A stretch of 64,000 bases of DNA, from NCBI RefSeq assembly GCF_013407925.2, contig NZ_CP060201.1:2852001-2916000 (forward strand). Direction: 5' to 3'. Origin of the DNA: Pseudomonas protegens (GTDB lineage Bacteria; Pseudomonadota; Gammaproteobacteria; Pseudomonadales; Pseudomonadaceae). Shown here in pieces: positions 1-9,294 of this stretch. How positions within the stretch are numbered: position 1 is the stretch's first letter; every line of letters starts with the position of its first letter. The notes beneath the pieces are model-generated. The model saw only the letters and a program-made list of their open reading frames with translations, did not search any database and was not told where the DNA came from. The position numbers were made by a program, and so were the translations under genes.

Positions 1-229
1 GCAGGTTCGGGTAGCGCTTGGCGATGGCCGTGACCACCTCGCCGTTCACCGGCTGGCCTTCGAAGGCGCCGTTGAGGTCCACCAGATGCAGACGACGGCA
101 ACCCCCTTCAACCCACTTGGCGGCCATGCTCACCGGGTCATCGGAGAACACCGTGGAATCTTCCATGCGGCCCTGACGCAGACGTACACAGGCACCGTCT
201 TTAAGATCGATAGCGGGAATGATTAGCAT
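1..229 (-). CDS. hisA: HisA, phosphoribosylformimino-5-aminoimidazole carboxamide ribotide isomerase (N-terminal part, cut by window edge)
   Basis: The first 76 codons of HisA, the TIM-barrel isomerase of cytosolic histidine biosynthesis that opens the ribose of ProFAR. The reading begins [12 protein letters not shown], the first beta strand with the catalytic Asp typical of HisA, followed by the CVRLRQGR phosphate-contact region and [11 protein letters not shown]. The rest lies beyond position 1. It is the last his gene visible on the minus strand, about 100 bp after the DUF2164 gene, from which it is separated by a large inverted repeat. Family assignment is very secure; only truncation limits it. 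Confidence 0.95.
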
Positions 230-247
230 GCTTTTCCTTCGTCAAAG

Positions 248-312
248 AGCTGCAAGCTGCAAGCCATAAGCTGCAAGCGCGCACGCGTGTCTACTTCTTG
301 CAGCTTGCAGCT
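248..312. repeat. Large intergenic inverted repeat between the DUF2164 gene and hisA
   Basis: A 16-bp arm (AGCTGCAAGCTGCAAG, 248-263) is repeated in perfect inverted form at 297-312, with a third partial copy (AGCTGCAAG) at 269-277 and another partial copy just downstream. It would form a strong hairpin in the his transcript upstream of hisA. It resembles the short palindromic repeats scattered through fluorescent pseudomonads rather than a canonical terminator, since no T-run follows. Effect on hisA expression is not known. Confidence 0.7.
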
Positions 313-329
313 TGAAGCTTGCCGCTGCC

Positions 330-590
330 CTAATTTTTCTCGAGCGCCCACAGGTCGCTTTCGATGCTTTCGAACCTCTCTTTGAGGTGCGCCTGCACAT
401 CGAAAATCGCCCGGTTGTAATAGTGCGGAGCAATTTCCCGGGTAAACAGCTCAAGAATCTCCGCCGCCTCGAACGAGCCCAGGTCGAGCTCGAAGCGCTC
501 CTCCATGAAGCGCTTGATCTTGTGCGTCGCCTCACTCTCCTGTTCGGCAGTGAGGTTCAGGATCGGCGGCTTGGATTTCTTGATCGCCAT
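330..590 (-). CDS. DUF2164 family protein
   Basis: An 86-residue soluble protein with no signal peptide or membrane segment, recognised as DUF2164 by its acidic helical sequence with ERFELDLGSFEAAEILELF and IAPHYYNRAIFD blocks. Its function is unknown. It begins immediately after hisH (the hisH stop lies at 591) and precedes hisA, so it is co-transcribed inside the his operon. That position suggests, but does not prove, a role connected with HisH/HisF or with the regulation of the operon. The start ATG is the only one before the first conserved block. Confidence 0.85.
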   Translation of the reverse strand: MAIKKSKPPILNLTAEQESEATHKIKRFMEERFELDLGSFEAAEILELFTREIAPHYYNRAIFDVQAHLKERFESIESDLWALEKN

Positions 591-1229
591 TTACCAGCGA
601 CCGTCCCAGGCGGCGAAGTTCTGCAGCAACTGCAGGCCGTGGGTGTGACTCTTTTCCGGGTGGAACTGCACGGCGAAACGCGAGCCGTCGGCCAGCGCCG
701 CGGCAAAGTCCACCCCGTAGTGACCGCTGCCCACCACCTGCCGCGCGTTACCGGCATGGATGTAGTAGCTGTGCACGAAGTAGAAGCGCGCCCGGTCCGC
801 AATGTTGTGCCACAGCGGGTGATCCACCGCTTGCTGCACTTCGTTCCAGCCCATGTGCGGCACCTTCAGGTGCTCGCCGTCCTCGATCAGGCCCTTGCCG
901 AAGAACTTCACCTGGCCGGGAAACAGGCCGATGCAGTCGACGCCCTCGTTTTCTTCGCTGTGGTCGAGCAAGGCTTGCATGCCCACGCAAATGCCGAGGA
1001 AGGGACGATCCTGGCTGACTTCACGCACCAGGGAATCGAAGCCCAGGCGACGGATCTCGGCCATGCAGTCGCGAATCGCGCCCACGCCGGGAAACACCAC
1101 CCGGTCGGCTTCGCGAATCACGTTGGCATCGCTGGTGATCAGTACCTTGCCGGCGCCCACGTGCTCCAGGGCCTTGGCCACCGAGTGCAGGTTGCCCATG
1201 CCGTAGTCGATAACGGCGACGGTCTGCAT
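591..1229 (-). CDS. hisH: HisH, imidazole glycerol phosphate synthase glutaminase subunit
   Basis: A 212-residue class I glutamine amidotransferase that supplies ammonia to HisF for imidazole glycerol phosphate and AICAR formation in the cytosol. The nucleophile is Cys81 (GICVGMQ), and the other triad residues are His190 and Glu192 in [10 protein letters not shown]. The oxyanion-strand motif PGVG is at residues 48-51 and the start is [11 protein letters not shown]. Its ATG overlaps the hisB stop by one base (TAATG), indicating translational coupling. Length is normal for HisH. Confidence 0.97.
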   Translation of the reverse strand: MQTVAVIDYGMGNLHSVAKALEHVGAGKVLITSDANVIREADRVVFPGVGAIRDCMAEIRRLGFDSLVREVSQDRPFLGICVGMQALLDHSEENEGVDCIGLFPGQVKFFGKGLIEDGEHLKVPHMGWNEVQQAVDHPLWHNIADRARFYFVHSYYIHAGNARQVVGSGHYGVDFAAALADGSRFAVQFHPEKSHTHGLQLLQNFAAWDGRW

Positions 1230-1822
1230 TACAGCACGCCCTTGGTGGACGGCATCTGGCCGGCCATGCGCTCGTCCAGCTCCACCGCCATGCGCAGTGC
1301 ACGGCCGAAGGCCTTGAACACGGTCTCGATCTGGTGGTGCGTGTTGGTGCCGCGCAGGGTGTCGATGTGCAGGGTCACGTTGGCGTGGTTGACAAAGCCC
1401 TGGAAGAACTCCTGGAACAGGTCAACGTCGAAACCGCCGACGGTGGCGCGGGTGAAGGGTACGTGCATCTGCAGGCCGGGACGGCCGGAGAAGTCGATCA
1501 CCACGCGGGACAGGGCTTCATCCAGCGGTACATAGGCATGGCCGTAGCGACGGATGCCTTTCTTGTCGCCGATGGCCTTGCTGAACGCCTGGCCGAGGGT
1601 GATACCGACGTCCTCCACGGTGTGGTGGTCGTCGATATGCAGGTCGCCCTTGCTTTCGATGTCCAGGTCGATCAGCCCGTGCCGGGCGATCTGGTCCAGC
1701 ATGTGCTCAAGGAAGGGCACGCCGATATCGAATCGGGCCTTTCCGGTGCCATCCAGGTTGATCGAGGCTTTGATCTGGGTTTCCAGAGTGTCGCGCTCGA
1801 CAGATGCCTTACGTTCGGCCAT
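1229..1822 (-). CDS. hisB: HisB, imidazoleglycerol-phosphate dehydratase (monofunctional)
   Basis: A 197-residue Mn-dependent dehydratase that converts imidazole glycerol phosphate to imidazole acetol phosphate. The metal-binding HHTVEDVG and NTHHQIE motifs of both halves of the duplicated fold are present, as is [13 protein letters not shown]. It is the monofunctional type: there is no HisB-N phosphatase domain. The ATG at 1822 ([12 protein letters not shown]) is chosen because the reading frame further upstream has no family resemblance. It is the first his gene on this strand, so a promoter should lie just above 1822. Confidence 0.96.
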   Translation of the reverse strand: MAERKASVERDTLETQIKASINLDGTGKARFDIGVPFLEHMLDQIARHGLIDLDIESKGDLHIDDHHTVEDVGITLGQAFSKAIGDKKGIRRYGHAYVPLDEALSRVVIDFSGRPGLQMHVPFTRATVGGFDVDLFQEFFQGFVNHANVTLHIDTLRGTNTHHQIETVFKAFGRALRMAVELDERMAGQMPSTKGVL

Positions 1823-1966
1823 CACCAGCTCCGCAAAATCATTGGGCGAAAAAGGCGAATAGTATAGGCCCGACGGCGGCCAAACAGAAACACGCTGGAC
1901 AATATCCTGACGGGCGCCAGCCAATGGCTACGGGGCTGTACCTGTCATGACAAGCAGTGTGATGCG

Positions 1967-2012
1967 TTCGCCGGCAAGCCGGCTCCTACGCAGGAGCTGG
2001 CTTGCCGGCGAA
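1967..2012. repeat. REP doublet (BIME-like palindrome)
   Basis: TTCGCCGGCAAGCCGGCTCC is followed by its inverted partner ending GCTTGCCGGCGAA, joined by a short CTACGCAG centre. This is the typical inverted REP pair of fluorescent pseudomonads. It sits between the 5' region of hisB and the 3' end of the transporter gene. Confidence 0.85.
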
Positions 2013-2016
2013 GCCC

Positions 2017-3678
2017 TTAATGGAACAGCACTGCGGTCTTCTGCAAGGTCACCCACACACCCCAGGCCAGGGGAATGCCCACGACCAACCAGGCAGCAAC
2101 CACCACCGGCAAGCTGGCGGACGACGCCTTCCACTCCAGCACGACGCTGCTGTCGGCGCCCTTGTCATGGCCCAGGGCCTGCTCGGCCGCCAGTTGCTCG
2201 TCGGTCATGAAGTACTTGTCGGCCACCGGGCGCACCAGCAGGTTGCACAGGAAGCCCAGCACCAGCAGGCCGGCGAGGATGTACAGGGTGATGTCATACG
2301 CCGCGGCACGCTCGACGCCGATGCTCAACTGGTACTCGCGCAGGTAGTTCACCAGCACCGGGCCCAGTACGCCCGCCGCCGCCCAGGCGGTCAGCAGGCG
2401 ACCGTGGATCGCCCCCACCATCTGCGTGCCGAACAGGTCGGCCAGGTAGGCCGGCACCGTGGCGAAACCGCCGCCGTACATCGACAGGATGATGCAGAAC
2501 GCCGCCACGAACAGGGCGATGTTGCCCAGGTGACCGAGGTTCGGAATCAGCGCATACAGGGCAAAGCCCAGGGCGAAGAACACGAAGTAGGTGTTCTTGC
2601 GGCCCAGGTAGTCGGAGAACGACGCCCAGAAGAACCGCCCGCCAATGTTGAACAGGCTCAACAGACCGGTGAAGCCGGCCGCGATGGCGGCGATCTGCGC
2701 CAGTTGCCCGGCATCCAGCTGGCTGAAGGTCAGACCGTTGCCCAGCAGCTTGCCGGCGAACACTTCCTGCAGCAGCGGCGAAGCCATCCCGAGGATGCCG
2801 ATACCGGCCGATACGTTGAGGCACAGCACCAGCCAGACCAGGCGGAACTGCGGGGTCTTCCAGGCCACGTTCACGTGCACATGGCGGTGGGTGATCATCG
2901 CGTTGGCAGCTTTTTTCGCCGGTGCGGTCCAGCCTTCAGGCTTCCAGCCGGTCGGTGGAACCCGATAAGCCAGGGCGCCGCCGATCATGAACACGAAGTA
3001 GATCGCCGCCATCACCAAAAAGCTCTGCCACACGCCGACACTGGTAGGCGTCGCGAAGTGACTCATCAGCGCCGCCGCCAGGGGCGCGCCGACCATGGCG
3101 CCGCCGCCAAAGCCCATGATCGCCATGCCGGTGGCCATGCCGCGCTTGTCCGGGAACCACTTGATCAGGGTCGATACCGGTGAGATGTAGCCCAGGCCCA
3201 GGCCGATACCGCCGATGACCCCGGAGCCGATCCACATCAGCCAGATCTGGTGGGTATACACCCCCAGGGCCGAGATCAGCAGACCGCCGCACCAGCACAG
3301 TGCCGACACCACACCGGCCTTGCGCGGCCCGGCATGTTCCAGCCAGCCGCCCCAGATCGCCGCCGAACAGCCGAGGAAGATGAAGAACAGGGTGTAGATC
3401 CAGCCGAGCATGGAGATCGGCCAGTCGCACTGGGACGAGAAGATCTGCGCGATAAAGCCCATGTCAGGTGCGCAAGCCACCGGCGCGCTGATGCCCAGCG
3501 CCTTGGACAGTGGCAGCCAGAACACCGAGAAGCCGTAGGCCATGCCGATGCACAGGTGAATGGCCAGAGCGGCCGGTGGAACCAGCCAGCGGTTGAAACC
3601 GGGCTTGGCGATGATGCGTTCTTTGGACAAGAACGCTGGCTGAGCGGTCGAACTGGCCACCGCGTTGCTAGTGCTCAT
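2017..3678 (-). CDS. OFA-family major facilitator (oxalate/formate antiporter-like)
   Basis: A 553-residue inner-membrane carrier with about 12 hydrophobic segments. The OFA hallmarks are an early IHLCIGMAYGFSVFWLPL helix, the long first loop containing two cysteines, WGGWLEHAGPRK between helices 2 and 3, and WFPDKRGMATGMAIMGFGGG in the middle. The family exchanges small carboxylates such as oxalate and formate, but substrates of the Pseudomonas members are unclear. The ATG at 3678 is chosen because GGGGGA lies seven bases upstream; the TTG five codons earlier lacks this. It is a single gene transcribed divergently from asmA. The window also carries a formate dehydrogenase 28 kb away, which is suggestive only. 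Confidence 0.85.
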   Translation of the reverse strand: MSTSNAVASSTAQPAFLSKERIIAKPGFNRWLVPPAALAIHLCIGMAYGFSVFWLPLSKALGISAPVACAPDMGFIAQIFSSQCDWPISMLGWIYTLFFIFLGCSAAIWGGWLEHAGPRKAGVVSALCWCGGLLISALGVYTHQIWLMWIGSGVIGGIGLGLGYISPVSTLIKWFPDKRGMATGMAIMGFGGGAMVGAPLAAALMSHFATPTSVGVWQSFLVMAAIYFVFMIGGALAYRVPPTGWKPEGWTAPAKKAANAMITHRHVHVNVAWKTPQFRLVWLVLCLNVSAGIGILGMASPLLQEVFAGKLLGNGLTFSQLDAGQLAQIAAIAAGFTGLLSLFNIGGRFFWASFSDYLGRKNTYFVFFALGFALYALIPNLGHLGNIALFVAAFCIILSMYGGGFATVPAYLADLFGTQMVGAIHGRLLTAWAAAGVLGPVLVNYLREYQLSIGVERAAAYDITLYILAGLLVLGFLCNLLVRPVADKYFMTDEQLAAEQALGHDKGADSSVVLEWKASSASLPVVVAAWLVVGIPLAWGVWVTLQKTAVLFH

Positions 3679-4020
3679 GGTTGTTTCCCCCAATTATTAG
3701 AATTGTTCATCGGCCACTCCTCTGCGACGACCTTAGGCACGCGGGCACGGTCGTTTTATGAGTAAAGCTTCCTTTTGGCAGGCGCGACAAAAAGTCGCGG
3801 AAGGACGGATGAACCGCGAGAGGTTACCATTTGCGACAAACTAAAAAACCAAACTGCCCTCACCTTTTTTCCGACAACTGTGCTGTCCGCAAGCCGGGCC
3901 ACTGGCCAAAAGTCCCCCGCCAAAACGAAAAACCTCTGACTGCAATGGCTGACCAGCCGTCAGGTTCAGAGCGCTATACTCCCCGGCTAAATTTTGAATT
4001 CGACATACAAGGACTCGCCC

Positions 4021-6246
4021 ATGAAAGCGTTCGGCAAAATCCTGGGTCTGGTAATTCTCGGGCTGTTGCTGATCATCGTGGCTCTGGGCTTCGCCCTGAC
4101 CCACCTGTTTGATCCCAACGATTACAAAGACGAGATTCGCCAGATTGCCCGCGACAAGGCCCACATCGAGCTGACGCTCAATGGCGATATCGGCTGGAGC
4201 CTGTTCCCCTGGCTTGGCCTAGAGCTGCACGACGCCGGCGTGGCCACCCTGGCCAACCCGAGCCAACCCTTCGCCGACCTGCAGATGCTCGGCCTGTCGG
4301 TGCGCGTCCTGCCGCTGCTGCGCCGCGAAGTGCAGATGAGCGATGTGCGGGTCGAAGGCCTGAACCTGCGCCTGACCCGCAACAAGGAAGGCCATGGCAA
4401 CTGGCAGGACATCGGCAAGGCCGCCCCGACCGACAAGCAGGCCGAAATCCCGGCCACCAGCACCGGCGAAGCGAGCCCGCCCGGCACCGGTTCGGACAAG
4501 TCTTCACAGCCGATCCGCCTGGACATCGACAGCCTGACCGTGAACAACGCCCGGGTGGAGTACAACGACGAACAGACCGGCAAGCAGTTCACCGCCGAGA
4601 GCATTCAACTGAGCACCGGGCCAATTCACGAAGCCACCAACACTCCGCTCAAGCTCACCGCATTCCTGGCCAGCAACCAGCCAGCCGTGCGCGTGCGCAC
4701 CGAGCTCAATGGCGAGTTGCGCTTCGACCGCGCCCTGCAGCGCTACCAGTTCGAAGACATGCGCCTGTCCGGCGAGGCCACCGGCGACCCGCTGCAAGGC
4801 AAGACCGTGACCTTCGCCGCCCAGGGCCAGCTGTTGCTGGACAAGGCCGCCAACGTCGGCCAGTGGACCGGTCTTAAAGTCTCCTTCAACCAACTGCGCG
4901 CCCTGGGCGAGCTGAAGGTCAACGACCTGGACAAGACCCCGCAGATCAGCGGCGGCATTTCCATCGCCCAGTTCGACCTGGCGAAGTTCGTCGACGGCAT
5001 CGGCCAGACCCTGCCGGCCATGGCCGAAGGCAGCCTGAGCAAGGTCGAGCTGGTCAGCCGCCTGCAAGGCACGCCCAGCAGCCTGGCCCTGGAAGACCTG
5101 AACCTGAAGCTCGACGACAGCACCTTCAGCGGACGCCTGGCCATCGAGGACTTCGACAAGCAATCCCTGCGCGCGCAGCTCAAGGCCGACACCTTCAATG
5201 TCGACCGCTACCTGCCGCCCAAGTCCGCCGAAGCCAACAGCGCCAGCAGCGCGCGCAAGGCCGAAGTGCAGAGCAGCGAAGCCGACGCCATGGCCGGCGC
5301 CGGCACCACGCCGCTGCCCAACTCACCGACCAAGGGCGCCTGGAGCACCGACAAACTGCTGCCGGTGGAGCGCCTGAACAAGCTCGACGTCGACGCCGAC
5401 CTGAGCTTCGGCCAACTGACCCTGGACAAGCTGCCGATTCAAAACGCCGCGCTCAAGGCCAGCGGCCAGGGCGGCCTGCTCAAGCTTTCCAGCCTGCGCG
5501 GCGAGCTGTACAACGGCAGCTTCGAAGCCAGCGGCAACCTCGATGTGCGCCAGAGCACACCGCAGTTGAACCTGCAGACCAAGATCAACCGGGTGCCGGT
5601 GGAACGCATCCTCGAAAGCCAGGGCCAGAATCCTCCGGTCAAAGGCCTGGTGACTCTGAACAGCAACCTCAGCGGCAGCGGCAACAGCCAAAAGGCGCTG
5701 ATCGACAGCCTCAACGGCACGGCCAGTTTCGTCATCAACAACGGCGTGCTGCTCAACGCCAATATCGAACAGCAACTGTGCCAGGGCATCGCCGTGCTCA
5801 ACCGCAAGAACCTCAGCAGCACGCCACGGGGCAAGGACACACCGTTCCAGGAGCTCAAGGGCAACCTGACGCTGCGCAACGGCGTGGCCAGCAACCCGGA
5901 CCTGAAAGTGCGCATCCCCGGCCTGAGCGTCAACGGCAACGGCGATATCGATCTGCGGGTACTGGGCATGGACTACCGGGTCGGCATCGTCGTCGAGGGC
6001 GACCTCAGCGACAACCCGGACCCGGCCTGCCAGGTCGGTGAACGCTTCACCGGCGTTGAACTGCCCCTGCGCTGCCGCGGCCCGCTGGAACTGGGGGCCA
6101 AGGCCTGCCGCCTGGACAAGGACGGCCTGGGCCAGGTTGCCGCCAAACTGGCCGGTGACCGCCTGCAACAGAAGATCGACGAAAAACTGGGTGACAAGGT
6201 CAGCCCGGAACTGAAAAACGCACTCAAGGGGCTGTTCAAACGATGA
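4021..6246 (+). CDS. asmA: AsmA family protein
   Basis: A 741-residue protein anchored by one N-terminal membrane helix (residues about 5-27) with a large periplasmic domain, the normal AsmA length and layout. The LFDPNDYKDEI segment directly after the helix and the C-terminal AsmA repeat region (GKDTPFQELKGNLTL, GNGDIDLR) identify it. AsmA-like proteins are beta-groove proteins implicated in outer-membrane lipid traffic. The ATG at 4021 has AAGGA seven bases upstream; an in-frame ATG nine codons earlier lacks a ribosome site and would spoil the anchor. It overlaps mutY by four bases (ATGA). Confidence 0.92.
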   Translation: MKAFGKILGLVILGLLLIIVALGFALTHLFDPNDYKDEIRQIARDKAHIELTLNGDIGWSLFPWLGLELHDAGVATLANPSQPFADLQMLGLSVRVLPLLRREVQMSDVRVEGLNLRLTRNKEGHGNWQDIGKAAPTDKQAEIPATSTGEASPPGTGSDKSSQPIRLDIDSLTVNNARVEYNDEQTGKQFTAESIQLSTGPIHEATNTPLKLTAFLASNQPAVRVRTELNGELRFDRALQRYQFEDMRLSGEATGDPLQGKTVTFAAQGQLLLDKAANVGQWTGLKVSFNQLRALGELKVNDLDKTPQISGGISIAQFDLAKFVDGIGQTLPAMAEGSLSKVELVSRLQGTPSSLALEDLNLKLDDSTFSGRLAIEDFDKQSLRAQLKADTFNVDRYLPPKSAEANSASSARKAEVQSSEADAMAGAGTTPLPNSPTKGAWSTDKLLPVERLNKLDVDADLSFGQLTLDKLPIQNAALKASGQGGLLKLSSLRGELYNGSFEASGNLDVRQSTPQLNLQTKINRVPVERILESQGQNPPVKGLVTLNSNLSGSGNSQKALIDSLNGTASFVINNGVLLNANIEQQLCQGIAVLNRKNLSSTPRGKDTPFQELKGNLTLRNGVASNPDLKVRIPGLSVNGNGDIDLRVLGMDYRVGIVVEGDLSDNPDPACQVGERFTGVELPLRCRGPLELGAKACRLDKDGLGQVAAKLAGDRLQQKIDEKLGDKVSPELKNALKGLFKR

Positions 6247-7310
6247 GAGCCGAGGCCTTTGCACCGGCGGTGCTGGACTGGTACGACCGCCACGGCCGCC
6301 ATGACCTGCCCTGGCAGCAGGACATCAACCCGTATCGGGTGTGGGTGTCGGAGATCATGCTGCAACAGACCCAGGTCAGCACCGTGCTCAACTACTTCGA
6401 CCGCTTCATGGCCTCGCTGCCCACGGTGCAGGTCTTGGCCGAAGCCCCGGAAGACGAAGTGCTGCACCTGTGGACCGGCCTGGGCTACTACACCCGGGCG
6501 CGCAACCTGCAAAAGACCGCGAAGATCGTCATGGCCGAGTACGGCGGCGAGTTCCCCCGGGATGTGGAAAAACTCACCGAGCTGCCCGGCATCGGCCTGT
6601 CCACCGCTGGCGCCATCGCCAGCATCAGCATGGGCCTGCGGGCGCCGATCCTCGACGGCAACGTCAAGCGGGTGCTGGCACGCTTCACCGCCCAGGAGGG
6701 CTACCCGGGGGAACCCAAGGTGGCCAAACAGCTGTGGGCCACTGCGGAACGCTTCACCCCCCACAGCCGGGTCAACCACTACACCCAGGCGATGATGGAC
6801 CTGGGGGCGACCCTCTGCACCCGGAGCAAGCCCAGCTGCCTGCTGTGCCCCCTGGAACGCGGCTGCGAAGCCCACATGCTCGGCCTGGAAACCCGCTACC
6901 CGATTCCCAAGCCGCGCAAGGAGGTGCCGCAGAAGCGCACCCTGATGCCGTTGCTGGCCAACCGCGAAGGCGCCATCCTGCTTTACCGGCGCCCCTCCAG
7001 CGGCCTCTGGGGCGGCTTGTGGAGCCTGCCGGAACTGGATGGCCCGGACGACATCCCGCACCTGGCTCTGCAGCACTCCCTGGAGCTGGGCCAGCAACAG
7101 CAGATGCCTGAGTTGGTCCACACCTTCAGTCACTTCCAACTGGCCATCGAGCCCTGGCTGATCCGGGTCGAAGAGTCGGCCCTGCACGTCGCCGAGGCCG
7201 ATTGGCTCTGGTATAACCTCGCCACCCCGCCGCGCCTGGGCCTTGCCGCCCCAGTGAAAACACTGCTCAAACGCGCGGCCGAAGTCTTGAATGCAGGAGA
7301 GTCGTCATGA
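6243..7310 (+). CDS. mutY: MutY, A/G-specific adenine glycosylase
   Basis: A 355-residue base-excision repair enzyme that removes adenine paired with 8-oxoguanine. Glu37 (SEIMLQQTQ) and Asp138 (LDGNVKR) are the two catalytic residues at the positions usual for the family. The helix-hairpin-helix is [11 protein letters not shown]. The [4Fe-4S] ligands are Cys192, Cys199, Cys202 and Cys208, followed by a C-terminal Nudix-like lesion-recognition domain. It overlaps asmA and yggX by ATGA junctions, so the three are translationally coupled. The mutY-yggX pair unites oxidative-damage defence. Confidence 0.98.
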   Translation: MRAEAFAPAVLDWYDRHGRHDLPWQQDINPYRVWVSEIMLQQTQVSTVLNYFDRFMASLPTVQVLAEAPEDEVLHLWTGLGYYTRARNLQKTAKIVMAEYGGEFPRDVEKLTELPGIGLSTAGAIASISMGLRAPILDGNVKRVLARFTAQEGYPGEPKVAKQLWATAERFTPHSRVNHYTQAMMDLGATLCTRSKPSCLLCPLERGCEAHMLGLETRYPIPKPRKEVPQKRTLMPLLANREGAILLYRRPSSGLWGGLWSLPELDGPDDIPHLALQHSLELGQQQQMPELVHTFSHFQLAIEPWLIRVEESALHVAEADWLWYNLATPPRLGLAAPVKTLLKRAAEVLNAGESS

Positions 7311-7579
7311 CCCGCACCGTAATGTGCCGCAAATACCAGGAACAACTGCCGGGCCTGGAACGCCCCCCGTACCCGGGCGCCAAAGGCCAGGATATTTTCG
7401 AACACGTCTCGGCCAAGGCCTGGGCCGACTGGCAGAAACACCAGACCCTGCTGATCAACGAAAAGCGCCTGAACATGATGAATGCCGAAGACCGCAAATA
7501 TCTGCAGGGCGAGATGGACAAATTTTTCTCCGGCGAGGAATACGCCAAGGCCGAAGGCTACGTACCGCCGGCGGAGTAA
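7307..7579 (+). CDS. yggX: YggX, probable Fe(2+)-trafficking / oxidative damage protection protein
   Basis: A 90-residue cytosolic protein with the family's start [11 protein letters not shown], the conserved Cys7, and the block [20 protein letters not shown]. It protects iron-sulfur clusters and supports iron trafficking under oxidative stress. Its ATG overlaps the mutY stop; MutY itself carries a [4Fe-4S] cluster, which makes the coupling sensible. It is the last gene of the asmA-mutY-yggX unit. Confidence 0.96.
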   Translation: MTRTVMCRKYQEQLPGLERPPYPGAKGQDIFEHVSAKAWADWQKHQTLLINEKRLNMMNAEDRKYLQGEMDKFFSGEEYAKAEGYVPPAE

Positions 7580-7644
7580 ACCCACGGAAAATCGGGGGCG
7601 GAACGTAAGCGGCGGTAATAATTAAACTTTTTTTCAAAACTTGC

Positions 7645-7673
7645 TTGACGCCCCCCTGAAAAACCCGTTTAAT
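7645..7673 (+). promoter_or_regulatory. Sigma-70 promoter of tRNA-Phe
   Basis: TTGACG (7645-7650) and TTTAAT (7668-7673) are separated by exactly 17 bp. A GC-rich discriminator (GCGCCCC) follows, as expected for stringently controlled stable-RNA promoters. The mature tRNA begins at 7684. Confidence 0.8.
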
Positions 7674-7683
7674 GCGCCCCGTT

Positions 7684-7759
7684 GCCCAGATAGCTCAGTC
7701 GGTAGAGCAGGGGATTGAAAATCCCCGTGTCGGCGGTTCGATTCCGTCTCTGGGCACCA
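7684..7759 (+). tRNA. tRNA-Phe (GAA)
   Basis: A 76-nt cloverleaf. The acceptor stem GCCCAGA pairs with TCTGGGC, the D-loop contains AGCTCAGTCGGTAGAGCA, the anticodon stem GGGGA/TCCCC frames the loop TTGAAAA with anticodon GAA, the T-arm holds GGTTCGATTCC, and the CCA end is encoded. Confidence 0.98.
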
Positions 7760-7801
7760 CCTTCAGCTTTCAGGTGGTGTCTGCACCACGTGAGAGCAAC
7801 C

Positions 7802-7828
7802 AAAAAACCCGCCTAGTGCGGGTTTTTT
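7802..7828. terminator. Rho-independent terminator after tRNA-Phe
   Basis: AAAAAACCCGC and GCGGGTTTTTT form an 11-bp stem around a CTAGT loop. A-rich and T-rich flanks make it usable from either strand. It closes the tRNA-Phe transcript. Confidence 0.9.
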
Positions 7829-7942
7829 GTTGCCTGCAATTCAGCCCCTCCCTCCCCGCTCGACACCCCGGCCTTCTTCCCCGCACAACCAGACCTCCCA
7901 CACGACCATCACAGCGCATCACGCCTCGGCTTTTCTCAAGCG

Positions 7943-7956
7943 TTCACTTAAGTGAA
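7943..7956. promoter_or_regulatory. Perfect 14-bp palindrome, candidate operator for the Fic gene
   Basis: TTCACTTAAGTGAA reads the same on both strands and lies about 110 bp upstream of the fic start. A possible promoter follows (TTGATA at 7981, TATAGA at 8002, spacing 15 bp). The downstream gene ends in a winged-helix-like domain, so autoregulation is a reasonable inference without direct proof. Confidence 0.4.
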
Positions 7957-8066
7957 GAACCATTTTGAGATAATCATCTTTTGATATTCGAGCAGAACCC
8001 CTATAGAACAGGGCCTATAGCAGAAAAATCACAGATAATTTTTCCGGTCTTCGAGATGTTTGAACA

Positions 8067-9221
8067 ATGCCTGCATTCTTCCATCACGATCTTGAGCTGC
8101 TAAATCCGTCCTTCGACTCCCATCTGGTGGACGTGCTCAGCGAGCTTGAGCACCTTCGGCGCTTGCGATTGGAAGGCGATACGCCTCCTGCGGTCTTCTA
8201 TCAGCTGAAAACCATCTTCCACATCCTGGAAAGCCTGGGTTCGGCGCGCATCGAGGGCAACCACACCACACTTGCCGACTACATCGAGAGCAAGGTGGAA
8301 GGCACATCCCAGGACACCGACCCGTTACGCGAAGTGGCGAACATCGAAAAAGCCTTGGACTACATCGAGCAAACCATTGGCCCGGGAACACCGATTACCG
8401 AGCTCACCATCAGAGAGCTGCACGCGATGACCGTCCAGGACCTGGAGCGTGAGGGCGACCAGACACCTGGAGCGTATCGCCAGGGCGCAGTACAGATCGC
8501 CCAGGCCGCTCACCTGCCTCCCGATGCCCTGATGGTGCCCAGCTACATGCAAGAGCTGGTGGAGTTCGTCAATCGGGAGGACCTGCCCAAATACGACCTG
8601 ATGAAAGTGGCCTTGACCCATCACCGGTTTGCCTGGATTCACCCATTTGGCAACGGCAATGGCCGCGTGGTGCGCCTCCTGACTTATGCACAGCTAATGA
8701 AATATGGCTTCAACGTCGATACGGGTGGCCGCGTACTCAACCCCACAGCTGTTTTCTTCAATGACCGGGAACGTTACTACGCCATGCTCGCCACCGCGGA
8801 CCCAGGCACCAAGGCCGGGCTGGAAACCTGGTGTACCTATGCTCTAGAGGGCATTAGGGACGATCTGGAAAAGGTCAACCGCCTCACCGACTATCGCTAC
8901 CTGACCCGGCACATCCTGGCTCCCGCCATTACCTTTGCTCGGGATCGACAATGGATCACTGCTGCGGAAGAAACGGTACTGACCACGGCGGTCAAGTCAG
9001 GCGTTGTTAAATCGAGCGATATCGCCCAGGCGCTGCCCAAGCTGACTGCCGGGCAAAGGACCTATCAAATAAAGAAACTGGTGGACCAGGGCATGCTGTT
9101 ACCCATCAGCACCAACGCCCGGCAATACACCATCGGTTTCTCCAACAGCTACCTCATCAGAGGAATGATCAAGGCGCTTCGAGAGCAAGGGTTCATACCG
9201 GCACCGCTTGAGGCGCCATGA
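8067..9221 (+). CDS. Fic-family protein with N-terminal inhibitory motif and C-terminal winged helix (putative AMPylator)
   Basis: A 384-residue cytosolic Fic protein. The catalytic loop HPFGNGNGR lies at residues 192-200 with the nucleophilic-base His192, Mg-binding and phosphate-binding positions all intact. The inhibitory-helix motif S-x-x-x-E-G (Ser59, Glu63, Gly64, in LGSARIEGN) makes it a class II, self-inhibited Fic, as in the Shewanella SoFic type. Residues about 290-384 resemble a winged helix ([23 protein letters not shown]). It is transcribed alone, just after tRNA-Phe, with somewhat lower GC than its neighbours, which hints at acquisition. The transferred group is most often AMP; targets cannot be read from sequence. 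The start lacks a strong ribosome site. Confidence 0.9.
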   Translation: MPAFFHHDLELLNPSFDSHLVDVLSELEHLRRLRLEGDTPPAVFYQLKTIFHILESLGSARIEGNHTTLADYIESKVEGTSQDTDPLREVANIEKALDYIEQTIGPGTPITELTIRELHAMTVQDLEREGDQTPGAYRQGAVQIAQAAHLPPDALMVPSYMQELVEFVNREDLPKYDLMKVALTHHRFAWIHPFGNGNGRVVRLLTYAQLMKYGFNVDTGGRVLNPTAVFFNDRERYYAMLATADPGTKAGLETWCTYALEGIRDDLEKVNRLTDYRYLTRHILAPAITFARDRQWITAAEETVLTTAVKSGVVKSSDIAQALPKLTAGQRTYQIKKLVDQGMLLPISTNARQYTIGFSNSYLIRGMIKALREQGFIPAPLEAP

Positions 9222-9294
9222 CACGCCCTCAGGCTCTCCAAGGGCGACCAGAGTCAAACCAACCCTGGCCGCACTGGCGCACCGCCTGCGCCGA

